Assembly: GCA_024280975.1 (NCBI GenBank)
Contig: JAMXLQ010000024.1
Coordinates: 1 to 10,894, forward strand
DNA: 10,894 bases
Reading direction: 5' to 3'
Origin: Methanosarcina sp.
GTDB lineage: Archaea > Halobacteriota > Methanosarcinia > Methanosarcinales > Methanosarcinaceae
Shown here: positions 1 to 6,192 of the stretch, piece by piece
How the letters are laid out: every line of letters starts with the position of its first letter
Position numbering within the stretch: the first letter of the stretch is position 1
The notes under the pieces: model-generated
Told to the model about the DNA's origin: nothing
Databases searched by the model: none
Seen by the model: only the letters and a program-made list of their open reading frames with translations
Program-made: the position numbers and the translations under genes

Positions 1-47
1 TTAGGCGAACACCGATAGCAGTAACCTCTGGCAGGATCAACCAGAAT
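1..47 (-). rRNA. 16S ribosomal RNA, 5' end only (partial)
   Basis: Read on the minus strand, this stretch begins ATTCTGGTTGATCCTGCCAG and continues to the TGCTATCGG segment. This is the highly conserved 5' terminus of archaeal small-subunit rRNA. The mature 5' end is placed at about position 47. The rest of the gene lies beyond the left edge. The identity is certain; the exact first nucleotide could differ by one or two bases. The gene is transcribed divergently from the aIF1A operon. Confidence 0.95.
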
Positions 48-380
48 TGTTAATGTATCGCACACTTCAAAATTAAAGGTCTTGGTCGCAGAAACTTGCA
101 CTAACAACTATCAATTCAGTTATTTTCAGTTTCGCGATGATGTTTTATGAAAAAACTCTCACCGCCCAGAATTAACCGAACCGACAAAATCCTCGTCAGA
201 CAGGAAATAACTCCTGACTCCATTATTAATGAACAGTAATTGCTGCATTTATGATGCAGGAAATTATAGTTATGCGCTCATAGTATTTAAAGGTATTGAT
301 TTTCCCTAAGATAATGAAGGAACTTCAACCAGATGACTATGAGAAAAACCATCCAGCACAAATATTTCATGCTGAGACTG
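48..380 (-). other. Putative pre-16S rRNA leader
   Basis: If the minus-strand TATA box at 403-412 drives the rRNA operon, transcription would start near 380 and this region would be the 5' external leader. In archaea such leaders pair with sequence downstream of 16S to form a processing stem with a bulge-helix-bulge motif. The partner strand is outside the window, so this cannot be checked here. Local structure includes a perfect 6-bp hairpin (243-248 with 254-259) and two mutually exclusive short stems around 195-218. No coding potential was found. A second weak TATA-like element lies at 284-291. Confidence 0.5.
243..259. repeat. 6-bp inverted repeat in the rRNA leader
   Basis: CTGCAT and ATGCAG are exact reverse complements separated by 5 bases. 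In the pre-rRNA this would form a small hairpin just downstream of a possible secondary start site. No function is assigned. Confidence 0.4.
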
Positions 381-402
381 GGAACACATATACATCAGTT
401 TT

Positions 403-412
403 AATATATAAA
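403..412 (-). promoter_or_regulatory. Candidate TATA box of the rRNA operon promoter
   Basis: On the minus strand this reads TTTATATATT, preceded by the A-rich tract ACAAAAAG as a BRE-like element. The archaeal TATA centre usually lies about 26-27 bases upstream of transcription start, which puts the start near 380. Weaker alternatives on the same strand are TTTAAATA at 284-291 and a TATATATA-type element near 559-566. rRNA operons often have several promoters, so more than one may be used. Confidence 0.45.
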
Positions 413-518
413 ACTTTTTGTTAAGGGTCATTCTTAAAAAACAAATTAAACAATTGATGAAAATCTGTTTTGTTAAACCCTTGATTCTCACCCTTAAATT
501 ACAAATTCAAGAGCGATC

Positions 519-535
519 CGCGCTTGTTTTGCGCG
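519..535. repeat. GC-rich 5-bp inverted repeat in AT-rich intergenic DNA
   Basis: CGCGC and GCGCG flank a 7-base spacer. The local GC content stands out from its surroundings. It lies between the candidate rRNA promoter and the aIF1A promoter, and could be an operator, a small hairpin or chance. Confidence 0.3.
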
Positions 536-701
536 TGAGACATACAAGGGGATATCCAATATATATACCTGTCGCCTGAACAAACACTTAGAAAAAAATA
601 ATAATAGGAAAGGAGAAAAAGAAAGCGAGAAAGCGCAGCATTAAAATAACAATAGAAAGTTGAGAGCTGCATGACGAATAACCTTAAAACTCGAAAAAAC
701 G

Positions 702-709
702 ATATATAA
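702..709 (+). promoter_or_regulatory. TATA box of the aIF1A-RIO1-Pno1 operon
   Basis: The sequence ATATATAA follows CGAAAAAACG, a good BRE-like purine tract, so the promoter is oriented rightward. Transcription is predicted to start near 731-735, leaving a leader of about 55 bases before the aIF1A start at 790. No competing plus-strand TATA box with an equally good BRE was seen in the 580-780 interval, which is purine-rich and otherwise featureless. Confidence 0.6.
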
Positions 710-778
710 AGGATCTAAGGGTATAAAAATAAAAAATACAACTATAAATAAACAACTACAATATAAACTACGTATAAT

Positions 779-783
779 GAGGT
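779..783 (+). promoter_or_regulatory. Shine-Dalgarno that decides the aIF1A start
   Basis: GAGGT lies 6 bases upstream of CTG at 790. This is normal spacing and complementarity to the 16S 3' end. It overlaps an out-of-frame ATG at 777-779, which opens a 33-codon frame that ends at 878. The site supports CTG as the real initiation codon of the aIF1A frame. Confidence 0.55.
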
Positions 784-789
784 ATCAAA

Positions 790-1119
790 CTGGCAGACTT
801 AAAGAAACCTACATCCAAAGCCAAACCCCAGACAGAAGAAACCGTTACAAGAGTACGCACACCACGCAGGGAAAATAATGAGATCCTGGCAACCGTTGAG
901 AGTCTCCTGGGGGCAAATAGGCTGAGACTCCGTTGCATGGATGGGGTCGTTCGTATGGGAAGGATTCCGGGTTCAATGAAGAAAAAAACCTGGATTAGAG
1001 AAGGAGACGTCGTTATTGTCGTGCCCTGGGAGTTCCAGAACGAAAAGGCAGATGTAATCTGGAAGTACACAAGGCCACAGGTAGACTGGCTTGAGAGGAA
1101 AGGATACCTGAAAGGATAA
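790..1119 (+). CDS. eif1A: Translation initiation factor aIF1A, probable CTG start
   Basis: This is the archaeal homologue of eIF1A and bacterial IF1, an OB-fold protein that binds the A site of the small subunit during start-codon selection. The frame gives 109 residues: a charged N-terminal tail (1-30), then the OB fold with ILATVESLLGANRLRLRCMDG (32-52) and GRIPGSMKKKTWIREGDVV (58-76), and an acidic/basic C-terminal tail. This is a normal family length. No ATG, GTG or TTG exists between the upstream in-frame stop (778-780) and ATG 937. Starting at 937 would remove the first strands of the OB fold. CTG at 790, 6 bases after a GAGGT Shine-Dalgarno, is therefore the best start. It is first in an operon with RIO1 and a KH protein. 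The identity is very secure; the start codon is inferred. Confidence 0.93.
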   Translation: MADLKKPTSKAKPQTEETVTRVRTPRRENNEILATVESLLGANRLRLRCMDGVVRMGRIPGSMKKKTWIREGDVVIVVPWEFQNEKADVIWKYTRPQVDWLERKGYLKG

Positions 1120-1120
1120 T

Positions 1121-1903
1121 ATGGGAATGGATCAGGAAAAGAAAATAAGGCGCATCGATAGCGCTAAAGATAAATCTCGGGCTAGGGAGAAGGATTCCGA
1201 ACGGCTGAAAGTAGAAGAAAACGTATTCGATGTCCCTACCCTTAAAATTCTTTACACCCTTTCCAATAAAGGCATAATAAAAGCAATGGGTGGAGCTATC
1301 AGTACTGGAAAGGAAGCAAACGTATTCTATGCCGAAGGCCCGGATAAAGAGCTGGCTGTAAAAATATACAGGATTGCAAGCAGCACCTTCAAGGCCATGG
1401 ACGCCTACATTATGAAGGATCCTCGCTTTACAAACATCCGAAATAACAAGCGAGATATCATTTTTGCATGGACACGCAAGGAACTTCAGAACCTGAAACG
1501 TGCGAAAAGCGCAGGTGTCCGGGTTCCGGAGCCTATACTTGCCGAGAAGAATATTCTTATCATGGAATTTATGGGAGAAAAAGAGGCACCTTACCCTCTT
1601 CTTAAAAACACGCATCTTGAAAATGATGAGGCAAAGAATATTTTTGATATAGTTGTCGAATATATGCGTCTCCTATACAAGAAAGCAAATCTTGTACATG
1701 CGGATCTGAGCGAATACAATATCCTGATTGACCCGAACAACCTTACTCCCATATTCATTGATATGGGGCAATCCGTGACCCTGGAGCATCCTAATGCCCG
1801 GGAGTTCCTCTACAGAGACGTGAAAAATATACTCAGGTTCTTCAGCCGCTATGGGATAAAGGATAAACCTGAAGAACTGTTTACAAAGATACAGGCGGAA
1901 TAA
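1121..1903 (+). CDS. rio1: RIO1-family serine/threonine protein kinase
   Basis: This is an atypical protein kinase/ATPase that in eukaryotes acts in late 40S subunit maturation; archaeal RIO1 is thought to act in 30S biogenesis. The 260 residues carry the RIO1 nucleotide-binding signature STGKEANVFY (61-70), the catalytic lysine in AVKIYR (K81), the catalytic loop HADLSEYN (193-200, with D195 and N200) and the metal-binding loop FIDMGQ (212-217, D214). A lysine/arginine-rich N-terminal extension precedes the kinase fold. The ATG at 1121 lies one base after the aIF1A stop in the string TAATATG, with AAGGA from the aIF1A end as Shine-Dalgarno, so translational coupling is likely. A second ATG at 1127 is an alternative start. 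All catalytic residues are present, so it should be active. Confidence 0.96.
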   Translation: MGMDQEKKIRRIDSAKDKSRAREKDSERLKVEENVFDVPTLKILYTLSNKGIIKAMGGAISTGKEANVFYAEGPDKELAVKIYRIASSTFKAMDAYIMKDPRFTNIRNNKRDIIFAWTRKELQNLKRAKSAGVRVPEPILAEKNILIMEFMGEKEAPYPLLKNTHLENDEAKNIFDIVVEYMRLLYKKANLVHADLSEYNILIDPNNLTPIFIDMGQSVTLEHPNAREFLYRDVKNILRFFSRYGIKDKPEELFTKIQAE

Positions 1904-1904
1904 T

Positions 1905-2453
1905 ATGACCCAGTATGTCAAAATCCCCAAAGAAAGAGTCGGAGTAGTTATAGGTCCAAAAGGAGAAACAAAAAAATTTATCGAGGACAAAACCGCGTGC
2001 CAGTTGGAGATTGACAGTGAAAGCGGAAAGATAGACGTCACCTGCGAGGAAGACCCATTAAAAGAGTTCAGAGTTCTTGAAACTCTCAAAGCAATAGGCA
2101 GAGGTTTTAGTCCAGAAAAAGCTCTCGAACTCCTAGAGGATGATATGCTTATGCTTGAGATTATCGACCTTTCTGACGTTGCTACTACTCCAAAAGAGCT
2201 GCAACGGATAAAGGGCCGAATAATAGGAAGAAATGGAAGAACCAGAGAACTTGCAGAGACCCTGATAAATGTCAAGATCTCAGTATACGGGAAAACCGTA
2301 TCTATACTTGGACATCCAGAACAGAACACTATAATTAGGACAGCCATAAGGATGCTGCTTGATGGGGCTACCCATGGTGCAGTCTATAAGTTCCTGGAAA
2401 AAAAGCATCAGGAACTTTTGAGGTCTCAACTGGATTCGGTTGAATTTTATTAA
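1905..2453 (+). CDS. Two-KH-domain RNA-binding protein, Pno1/Dim2-like
   Basis: This is an RNA-binding protein of 182 residues with two KH modules. Their GXXG loops are GPKG (17-20) and GRNG (108-111). The C-terminal DGATHGAVYKFLEK segment (153-166) is characteristic of the Pno1/Krr1 group. In eukaryotes Pno1 (Dim2) binds near the 3' end of pre-18S rRNA and helps its maturation; an equivalent role on archaeal 16S is inferred. The start ATG at 1905 lies one base after the RIO1 stop, again in TAATATG. The operon pairs it with RIO1, a kinase of the same maturation stage, and with aIF1A. It ends at TAA 2451-2453; no clear T-rich terminator follows. Confidence 0.93.
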   Translation: MTQYVKIPKERVGVVIGPKGETKKFIEDKTACQLEIDSESGKIDVTCEEDPLKEFRVLETLKAIGRGFSPEKALELLEDDMLMLEIIDLSDVATTPKELQRIKGRIIGRNGRTRELAETLINVKISVYGKTVSILGHPEQNTIIRTAIRMLLDGATHGAVYKFLEKKHQELLRSQLDSVEFY

Positions 2454-2480
2454 AAAAATAAGCTTCCAAGGGCTTACAAA

Positions 2481-2490
2481 TTTATATATA
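2481..2490 (+). promoter_or_regulatory. Orphan TATA box, possible small RNA promoter
   Basis: TTTATATATA preceded by CTTACAAA has the shape of a good archaeal promoter and predicts a start near 2510. No protein gene lies downstream on the plus strand before pyrC, which runs the other way. The predicted transcript would contain the palindrome at 2519-2537 and both 26-base repeats. The TATA core is nearly symmetric, so its direction is uncertain. Confidence 0.35.
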
Positions 2491-2618
2491 AGTTAATCCC
2501 AAAACTCAAAATCGCTTCTCCAAATTTCGAATTTGGAACAATCAACCGACCTTTTAATCCTGAAAAATGGTTTCGAAAATCTTGCCTAGTGAGAATTAAA
2601 TTGTTTTTGGGATTAGCT
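2491..2618. repeat. 14-base terminal inverted repeats bounding 128 bases
   Basis: AGTTAATCCCAAAA (2491-2504) is matched in inverted orientation at 2605-2618, with 13 of 14 bases complementary. No target-site duplication is visible outside the arms, and there is no ORF inside. It could be a decayed non-autonomous element or the closing stem of a structured RNA. Confidence 0.4.
2519..2537. repeat. Palindrome, 8-bp arms with 3-base loop
   Basis: TCCAAATT, TCG, AATTTGGA forms a perfect 8-bp inverted repeat. As RNA it would be a compact hairpin; as DNA it could be a dimeric regulator site. It sits just after the start predicted from the orphan TATA box. Confidence 0.5.
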
Positions 2619-2669
2619 CATCATGAATAACCAATAGTTTCTGATCCTGAAAAATGGTCCTGAAAATCT
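2557..2669. repeat. Two 26-base direct repeats
   Basis: The copies at 2557-2582 and 2644-2669 both begin ATCCTGAAAAATGGT and end GAAAATCT. They differ at only three adjacent central positions and are offset by 87 bases. There is no third copy in the window. They do not resemble CRISPR repeats in number or spacing. Confidence 0.6.
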
Positions 2670-2726
2670 AACTGAGTAAAAAGGAAATCCATTTTGAGAT
2701 ATGCTCAAGATGTGTATAAAAAAATA

Positions 2727-2930
2727 TTATGTTGAAGATAATTGTTGCAAATGTATTGATAGCAAATATAATAAAGAAATAATACAAATGAAAAGGAATA
2801 AGTGCATCAATACCCCAAGAACAAATTCTGGAGTTACATAATCTTTATTTAAAGACGGAAACTTTTGTTTTAAAAAAGATACAAAATTCTCAAGAAAGTT
2901 GGCCATGGTCATACAACAATTTTCTTTCAT
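2727..2930 (-). CDS. Doubtful small membrane protein ORF
   Basis: I do not recognise this 67-residue frame. It has a hydrophilic N-terminal half and one strongly hydrophobic segment (about residues 35-60, PEFVLGVLMHLFLFICIISL onward) that could span the membrane. There is no Shine-Dalgarno at ATG 2930 or at the internal ATGs. A TATA-like ATAAATAT at 2973-2980 on the same strand would allow a start near 2950. It is isolated in a repeat-bearing intergenic region. AT-rich DNA often produces such hydrophobic frames by chance, so it is listed with low confidence. Confidence 0.25.
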   Translation of the reverse strand: MKENCCMTMANFLENFVSFLKQKFPSLNKDYVTPEFVLGVLMHLFLFICIISLLYLLSIHLQQLSST

Positions 2931-3116
2931 ATAGAACTATAGTTTTGAAATCGATTAGAATTTTTCTATTAGATATTTATTCGATTTTTCATTCCTTACT
3001 TGCTGATAATTAAAAATTCCTAATATCAAAATCTAGAATAGACTCTATAAATATCTCAAGGCCTTTGTAATTTTATCTAACTCTCCTGGAAACTAGCTTT
3101 CAGTTTCTTCGTTTTT

Positions 3117-3144
3117 GCTAAACCTCCTCAGCTAAACCTTCTCA
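3117..3144. repeat. 14-base tandem repeat downstream of pyrC
   Basis: GCTAAACCTCCTCA is followed directly by GCTAAACCTTCTCA, with one difference, then by a partial AAACCT. It starts 12 bases beyond the pyrC stop on the transcript. It may be slippage or part of the 3' untranslated region. Confidence 0.5.
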
Positions 3145-3156
3145 AAACCTTTTTAT

Positions 3157-4563
3157 TCAGTTAGGAGTCCCATCAGCCTCTTCAAGGTCTTCTTCATCCT
3201 CTTCGGACCTCTGTCCTCTGCCTTCGAGAAAGTTCCCTCTTCCAGGTTTTGCATTAATTGCCTCTTCAATCCAGACTACTTCACCCCTGGAGAGAGTATA
3301 CTGGGGAAAAACCCCCTCCATGCCTTCAAAAGGAGTCCATCCGGCTTTACTATGTAAGAACTCAGCCTTTATAGGGCGAAGCTCGCGGGGATCTACAATA
3401 ATCAGGTCTGCATCAAAACCTACATCAAGCCTGCCCTTAGATTTACGGTCCAACCCAAAGGCTTTTGCCGGATTCCAGCTTGTAAGCATAATCATTCGTG
3501 AAAGTGGCAGGATATTTTTTCTTACTGCAGCAAGCATAAGAGGCATAAGGGTCTCGACCCCGGGCACTCCCGAAGGAGAGGCTCTTATATCTACATCTTT
3601 TTCGGATTCCAAATGCGGGGCATGATCCGAAGCTACAATATCAACAGTCCCATCGTTAATTCCGTTCATGAGAGCTTTAATACTATGACTCCCCCGTAGA
3701 GGAGGATTCATTTTTCCAAAAGACCTGAGCTTTTCCCAATCTCGTGTAGAAAGGAAAAGGTGATGAGGAGTGACTTCACAGGTAAAAAGAGGTTCTTTAT
3801 TTTCTTTTCTTGCAAGGTATTTTTCCTTTCGTATAATACCTATAGCTTCAAGCGTACTCATGTGACAAAGATGAGCCCTGACTTTCAGTTTGGAAACAAG
3901 CTCCAGGGCTTTTAGAACAGCAGCTGCTTCACAAGCATTGGGGCGTACCCTTGAATGATACTCGTAAGAGATATCTCCTTTTAATAGTCCTTCCAGCTCA
4001 AGACGCATTTTCTCGTCTTCGGCATGAATGGTTGCAAGTGCGCCTAGGCGTTTGACTTCGGCAAGCGCTTCTTCAAAGGTTTCCTCATTGATATTTAGTC
4101 CGCCTGTTGACTCAGCCATGAAGATTTCCCCAAAAGCAGTAACTCCCAGTTTCCAGAGTTCTTCTAATTTTTCTATATTGCCCGTTACCCCACCATTAAT
4201 CCCGAAGTCAACAATAGACTTTCCTCTTGCGAGTTTAAGTTTTTCTTCGAAAGCCCTCCTGTCGGTCGTAGGAGGCACTGTATTAGGCTGATCAATTACA
4301 GTGGTAATTCCTCCGGCAGCTGCCGCACACGAGCCCGTGTACCAGTTTTCCTTTGAGGTCATTCCGGGCTCCCTGAAGTGGACATGTACATCGATGCCAG
4401 CAGGCAGAGTAAGAGCCCCTCCTGCATCAATTATCATATCCGAGCTCGAAACTCTGAGATCTTTTCCTATCTTAACAACTTTGCCGTCCTCAATAATAAT
4501 CTCGGCAGGCTGAAGTGAATTATTGTAATAAATCCGTGTATTTTTGATAAGAATATCAGGCAT
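3157..4563 (-). CDS. pyrC: Dihydroorotase
   Basis: This cyclic amidohydrolase closes carbamoyl-aspartate to dihydroorotate, the third step of pyrimidine synthesis. Visible motifs are the metal-binding HVHFREPG (H60, H62, with R64 for substrate), IHAED (H180), HLCHMS (231-236), TPHHL (265-269) and SDHAPH (312-317, D313). The place where many relatives carry a carboxylated lysine reads FGEIFMA (144-150), so that lysine seems absent, as in some type I enzymes. At 468 residues it is somewhat long because of an acidic tail after about 440 rich in E and D (EEDEEDLEEAD). The start ATG has no Shine-Dalgarno upstream; the next Met is residue 43, so the start is not in doubt. TATA-like elements lie so close that the mRNA may be leaderless. 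It follows phoU on the same strand but beyond a terminator. Confidence 0.95.
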   Translation of the reverse strand: MPDILIKNTRIYYNNSLQPAEIIIEDGKVVKIGKDLRVSSSDMIIDAGGALTLPAGIDVHVHFREPGMTSKENWYTGSCAAAAGGITTVIDQPNTVPPTTDRRAFEEKLKLARGKSIVDFGINGGVTGNIEKLEELWKLGVTAFGEIFMAESTGGLNINEETFEEALAEVKRLGALATIHAEDEKMRLELEGLLKGDISYEYHSRVRPNACEAAAVLKALELVSKLKVRAHLCHMSTLEAIGIIRKEKYLARKENKEPLFTCEVTPHHLFLSTRDWEKLRSFGKMNPPLRGSHSIKALMNGINDGTVDIVASDHAPHLESEKDVDIRASPSGVPGVETLMPLMLAAVRKNILPLSRMIMLTSWNPAKAFGLDRKSKGRLDVGFDADLIIVDPRELRPIKAEFLHSKAGWTPFEGMEGVFPQYTLSRGEVVWIEEAINAKPGRGNFLEGRGQRSEEDEEDLEEADGTPN

Positions 4564-4576
4564 GGGCGTCTATATG

Positions 4577-4595
4577 CTTATAAACGTACTTAAAA
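4577..4595 (-). promoter_or_regulatory. Candidate pyrC promoter
   Basis: The minus strand shows TTTTAAGT (4588-4595) and TTTATAAG (4577-4584). The first predicts transcription start near 4565, within two bases of the pyrC ATG (4563-4561). The second would predict a start inside the gene. With no Shine-Dalgarno visible, the upstream box and a leaderless message are the best reading. Confidence 0.4.
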
Positions 4596-4654
4596 CTTGT
4601 ACATCAGAGAGAACAGAAAATGGTTAGAGAAAGAGTCAAAGTCGTCCGAAAAGA

Positions 4655-4710
4655 CATCAAAAACAGAAAAAGGACAAAAATGAGAAGAGGAAAAGGCCAA
4701 AGTCCTTTTC
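4655..4710 (-). terminator. Terminator of the pst-phoU operon
   Basis: On the minus strand GAAAAGG (4710-4704) pairs with CCTTTTC (4696-4690) around a 7-base loop. Three T tracts (4676-4680, 4667-4671, 4659-4663) follow. The stem overlaps the first two bases of the phoU stop codon. Archaeal termination depends mainly on T tracts, which are strong here. It separates the phosphate operon from pyrC. Confidence 0.6.
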
Positions 4711-5359
4711 AATTAAGTTTGACTCTCTCAGCTGTAGCAAGATAGATTACACTTTCACAGATATTGCAACAGTGATCTCCAATTCTTTCAATATAGCGAA
4801 TCAGAAAAAGCAGATATGTCGCTTTGGAAATAATACTAGTATCTTTTGCCATCATTTCTATTAACTCAACCCAGACTGCATAAAAAAGCTTGTCAATTTC
4901 CTCGTCCCGGGCAGCTACAGCTCTTGCGAGTTCTGCGTCCTGAGTCTTGAAAGCTTTGAGGGAATTCTCAAGCATGTATATTGCAATATCTGCCATTTTT
5001 CTCGTATCTGTAAGAGGTTTTATATGCCCATCTTCGATTTTACCGGGAATTTTGGCAACATTCATTGAGAGACCCAAAATCCTTTTGAGGTCTGCTGTGA
5101 TCTTGAGCGCAGACACGATAAGCCGGAGATCGCTAGCCATGGGTTGTTGAAGTGCAAGAAGATCAAAAATAGAAGTCTCAATTCCTTCTTCAAGTTTATC
5201 TACTTCTGCCTCAAGAGCAAGCGTTTTTGTAGCAAGTTTGACGTCAAGATCTATAACTGCAATCATCGAATCTTTAAAAGCTAGCTCAACGATTTCTCCA
5301 AGGGAGAACATGGATTCCCTGAGCAGATCTAGCTGCTGCACATATTGTTCTCGAGCCAT
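4709..5359 (-). CDS. phoU: PhoU family phosphate uptake regulator
   Basis: PhoU is a cytoplasmic helical protein that binds the Pst transporter and limits phosphate uptake; in bacteria it also signals to PhoR, which is not seen here. The 216 residues form the usual two three-helix bundles. The second bundle keeps the metal-site motif IERIGDHCCNI (190-200, E191 and D195). The equivalent of the first bundle reads ADLKRILGLSMNVA (89-102), so its metal ligands are largely lost. The ATG at 5359 is preceded by GGTGAT at ideal spacing, a perfect match to the 16S anti-Shine-Dalgarno. A GTG at 5368, overlapping the pstB stop by 4 bases, would add three residues and is the alternative start. Last gene of the pst operon. 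Confidence 0.93.
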   Translation of the reverse strand: MAREQYVQQLDLLRESMFSLGEIVELAFKDSMIAVIDLDVKLATKTLALEAEVDKLEEGIETSIFDLLALQQPMASDLRLIVSALKITADLKRILGLSMNVAKIPGKIEDGHIKPLTDTRKMADIAIYMLENSLKAFKTQDAELARAVAARDEEIDKLFYAVWVELIEMMAKDTSIISKATYLLFLIRYIERIGDHCCNICESVIYLATAERVKLN

Positions 5360-5364
5360 TTTAA

Positions 5365-6141
5365 TCACCCAAATCTGCCTGTAATATAATCCTCAGTACT
5401 CTTTTCCCTTGGATTTTGAAAAATCTGCCTAGTCTGACCGAATTCAATAAGTTCTCCCATAAGGAAAAATCCAGTATAGTCTGATATTCTCGCTGCCTGT
5501 TGCATATTGTGAGTTACAATTACTATGGTGTAATCTTTTTTAAGGTTAATGATCAAATCTTCAATCCTTGAGGTGGAAATAGGGTCAAGAGCGCTGGTAG
5601 GTTCGTCGAAAAGAATTATTTTTGGCTTTACTGCCAGAGTTCTGGCAATGCAAAGTCTTTGCTGCTGTCCACCGCTTAGGGAAAGTGCAGGAGATTTAAG
5701 CCTGTCTGAAATTTCGTTCCAGATCGCAGCCGAACGAAGTGCTTGTTCGACAATCCCATCAAGATCTTTCCTGTTTGCGCCATGTATACGCGGTCCGTAA
5801 GCGACATTATCGTAAATCGACATTGGAAAAGGGTTGGGCTTCTGGAAAACCATTCCTACTTTTTTTCGAAGGTCAACAACATCTATATTTGGCCCGTAGA
5901 TATCCTTGCCTTCTGTCAAAACTCTACCTTCGATCCTGCAGTCCTTAATAAGATCATTCATCCTGTTTAAACAGCGGATAAAAGTGGACTTGCCACAACC
6001 TGAAGGGCCTATAAGGGCAGTTATACTGTTTTTGGGGATCTGCATAGAAACGTTCTTAAGTGCCTGCTTCTCCCCATACCACAGATTAAGATTTTCTACT
6101 TGGATCTGGGGTTGAGATACGTTTTGAACAGCCTCAGTCAT
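5365..6141 (-). CDS. pstB: Phosphate ABC transporter ATP-binding protein PstB
   Basis: This is the ATPase that powers phosphate import through PstCA on the cytoplasmic face of the membrane. The 258 residues show Walker A GPSGCGKST (45-53), the Q-loop Q100 in FQKPNPFP typical of PstB, the ABC signature LSGGQQQR (155-162), Walker B IILFDE (175-180, E180 catalytic) and the H-loop H211 in VTHN. The length is typical of the family. The start ATG at 6141 has GAGGT (6152-6148) 6 bases upstream. It follows pstA after 51 bases. Its stop overlaps the ribosome binding site of phoU, which indicates coupling. Confidence 0.97.
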   Translation of the reverse strand: MTEAVQNVSQPQIQVENLNLWYGEKQALKNVSMQIPKNSITALIGPSGCGKSTFIRCLNRMNDLIKDCRIEGRVLTEGKDIYGPNIDVVDLRKKVGMVFQKPNPFPMSIYDNVAYGPRIHGANRKDLDGIVEQALRSAAIWNEISDRLKSPALSLSGGQQQRLCIARTLAVKPKIILFDEPTSALDPISTSRIEDLIINLKKDYTIVIVTHNMQQAARISDYTGFFLMGELIEFGQTRQIFQNPREKSTEDYITGRFG

Positions 6142-6192
6142 TGGAGGACCTCATTATCATATAAATCGTGATATATTGTTTTAAACATTTAC

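Larger units (their letters stand above)
2454..3156. other. Long AT-rich intergenic region with repeats, no confident gene
   Basis: About 700 bases lie between the KH protein and the end of pyrC. They contain a plus-strand TATA box, a near-perfect palindrome, a pair of 26-base direct repeats, a 14-base inverted repeat pair, one doubtful small minus-strand ORF and a 14-base tandem repeat just after pyrC. No recognised RNA family or transposase was seen. The two flanking operons converge here, so at least two terminators are expected, but none has a clear stem plus T tract. Confidence 0.6.

Noticed and set aside
306..491. 61-codon minus-strand ORF upstream of 16S
   Set aside because: It overlaps the likely rRNA promoter and leader, has no Shine-Dalgarno and no recognisable domain; best explained as chance in AT-rich DNA.
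777..878. 33-codon ORF starting at ATG 777 overlapping the aIF1A start
   Set aside because: It is out of frame with aIF1A and its product is featureless. The Shine-Dalgarno overlaps and follows its ATG, so it fits CTG 790 instead. Kept only as a possible competing start.
1013..2347. Long minus-strand frames opposite RIO1 and the KH protein
   Set aside because: They are antisense shadows of genes with clear catalytic and RNA-binding motifs and show no domain of their own.
2491..2618. Insertion sequence or MITE
   Set aside because: Inverted ends are present but there is no target-site duplication, no transposase and no second copy in the window, so a mobile-element call is not supported.
4620..4745. 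41-codon highly basic plus-strand ORF between pyrC and phoU
   Set aside because: It lies opposite the T-rich terminator of the pst operon and the phoU end. Its lysine/arginine content is simply the complement of T-rich and pyrimidine-rich terminator DNA.
6160..6178. Internal promoter between pstA and pstB
   Set aside because: TATA-like sequences occur in the 51-base gap, but the predicted starts fall within a few bases of the pstB start or its Shine-Dalgarno; ordinary operon read-through is simpler.
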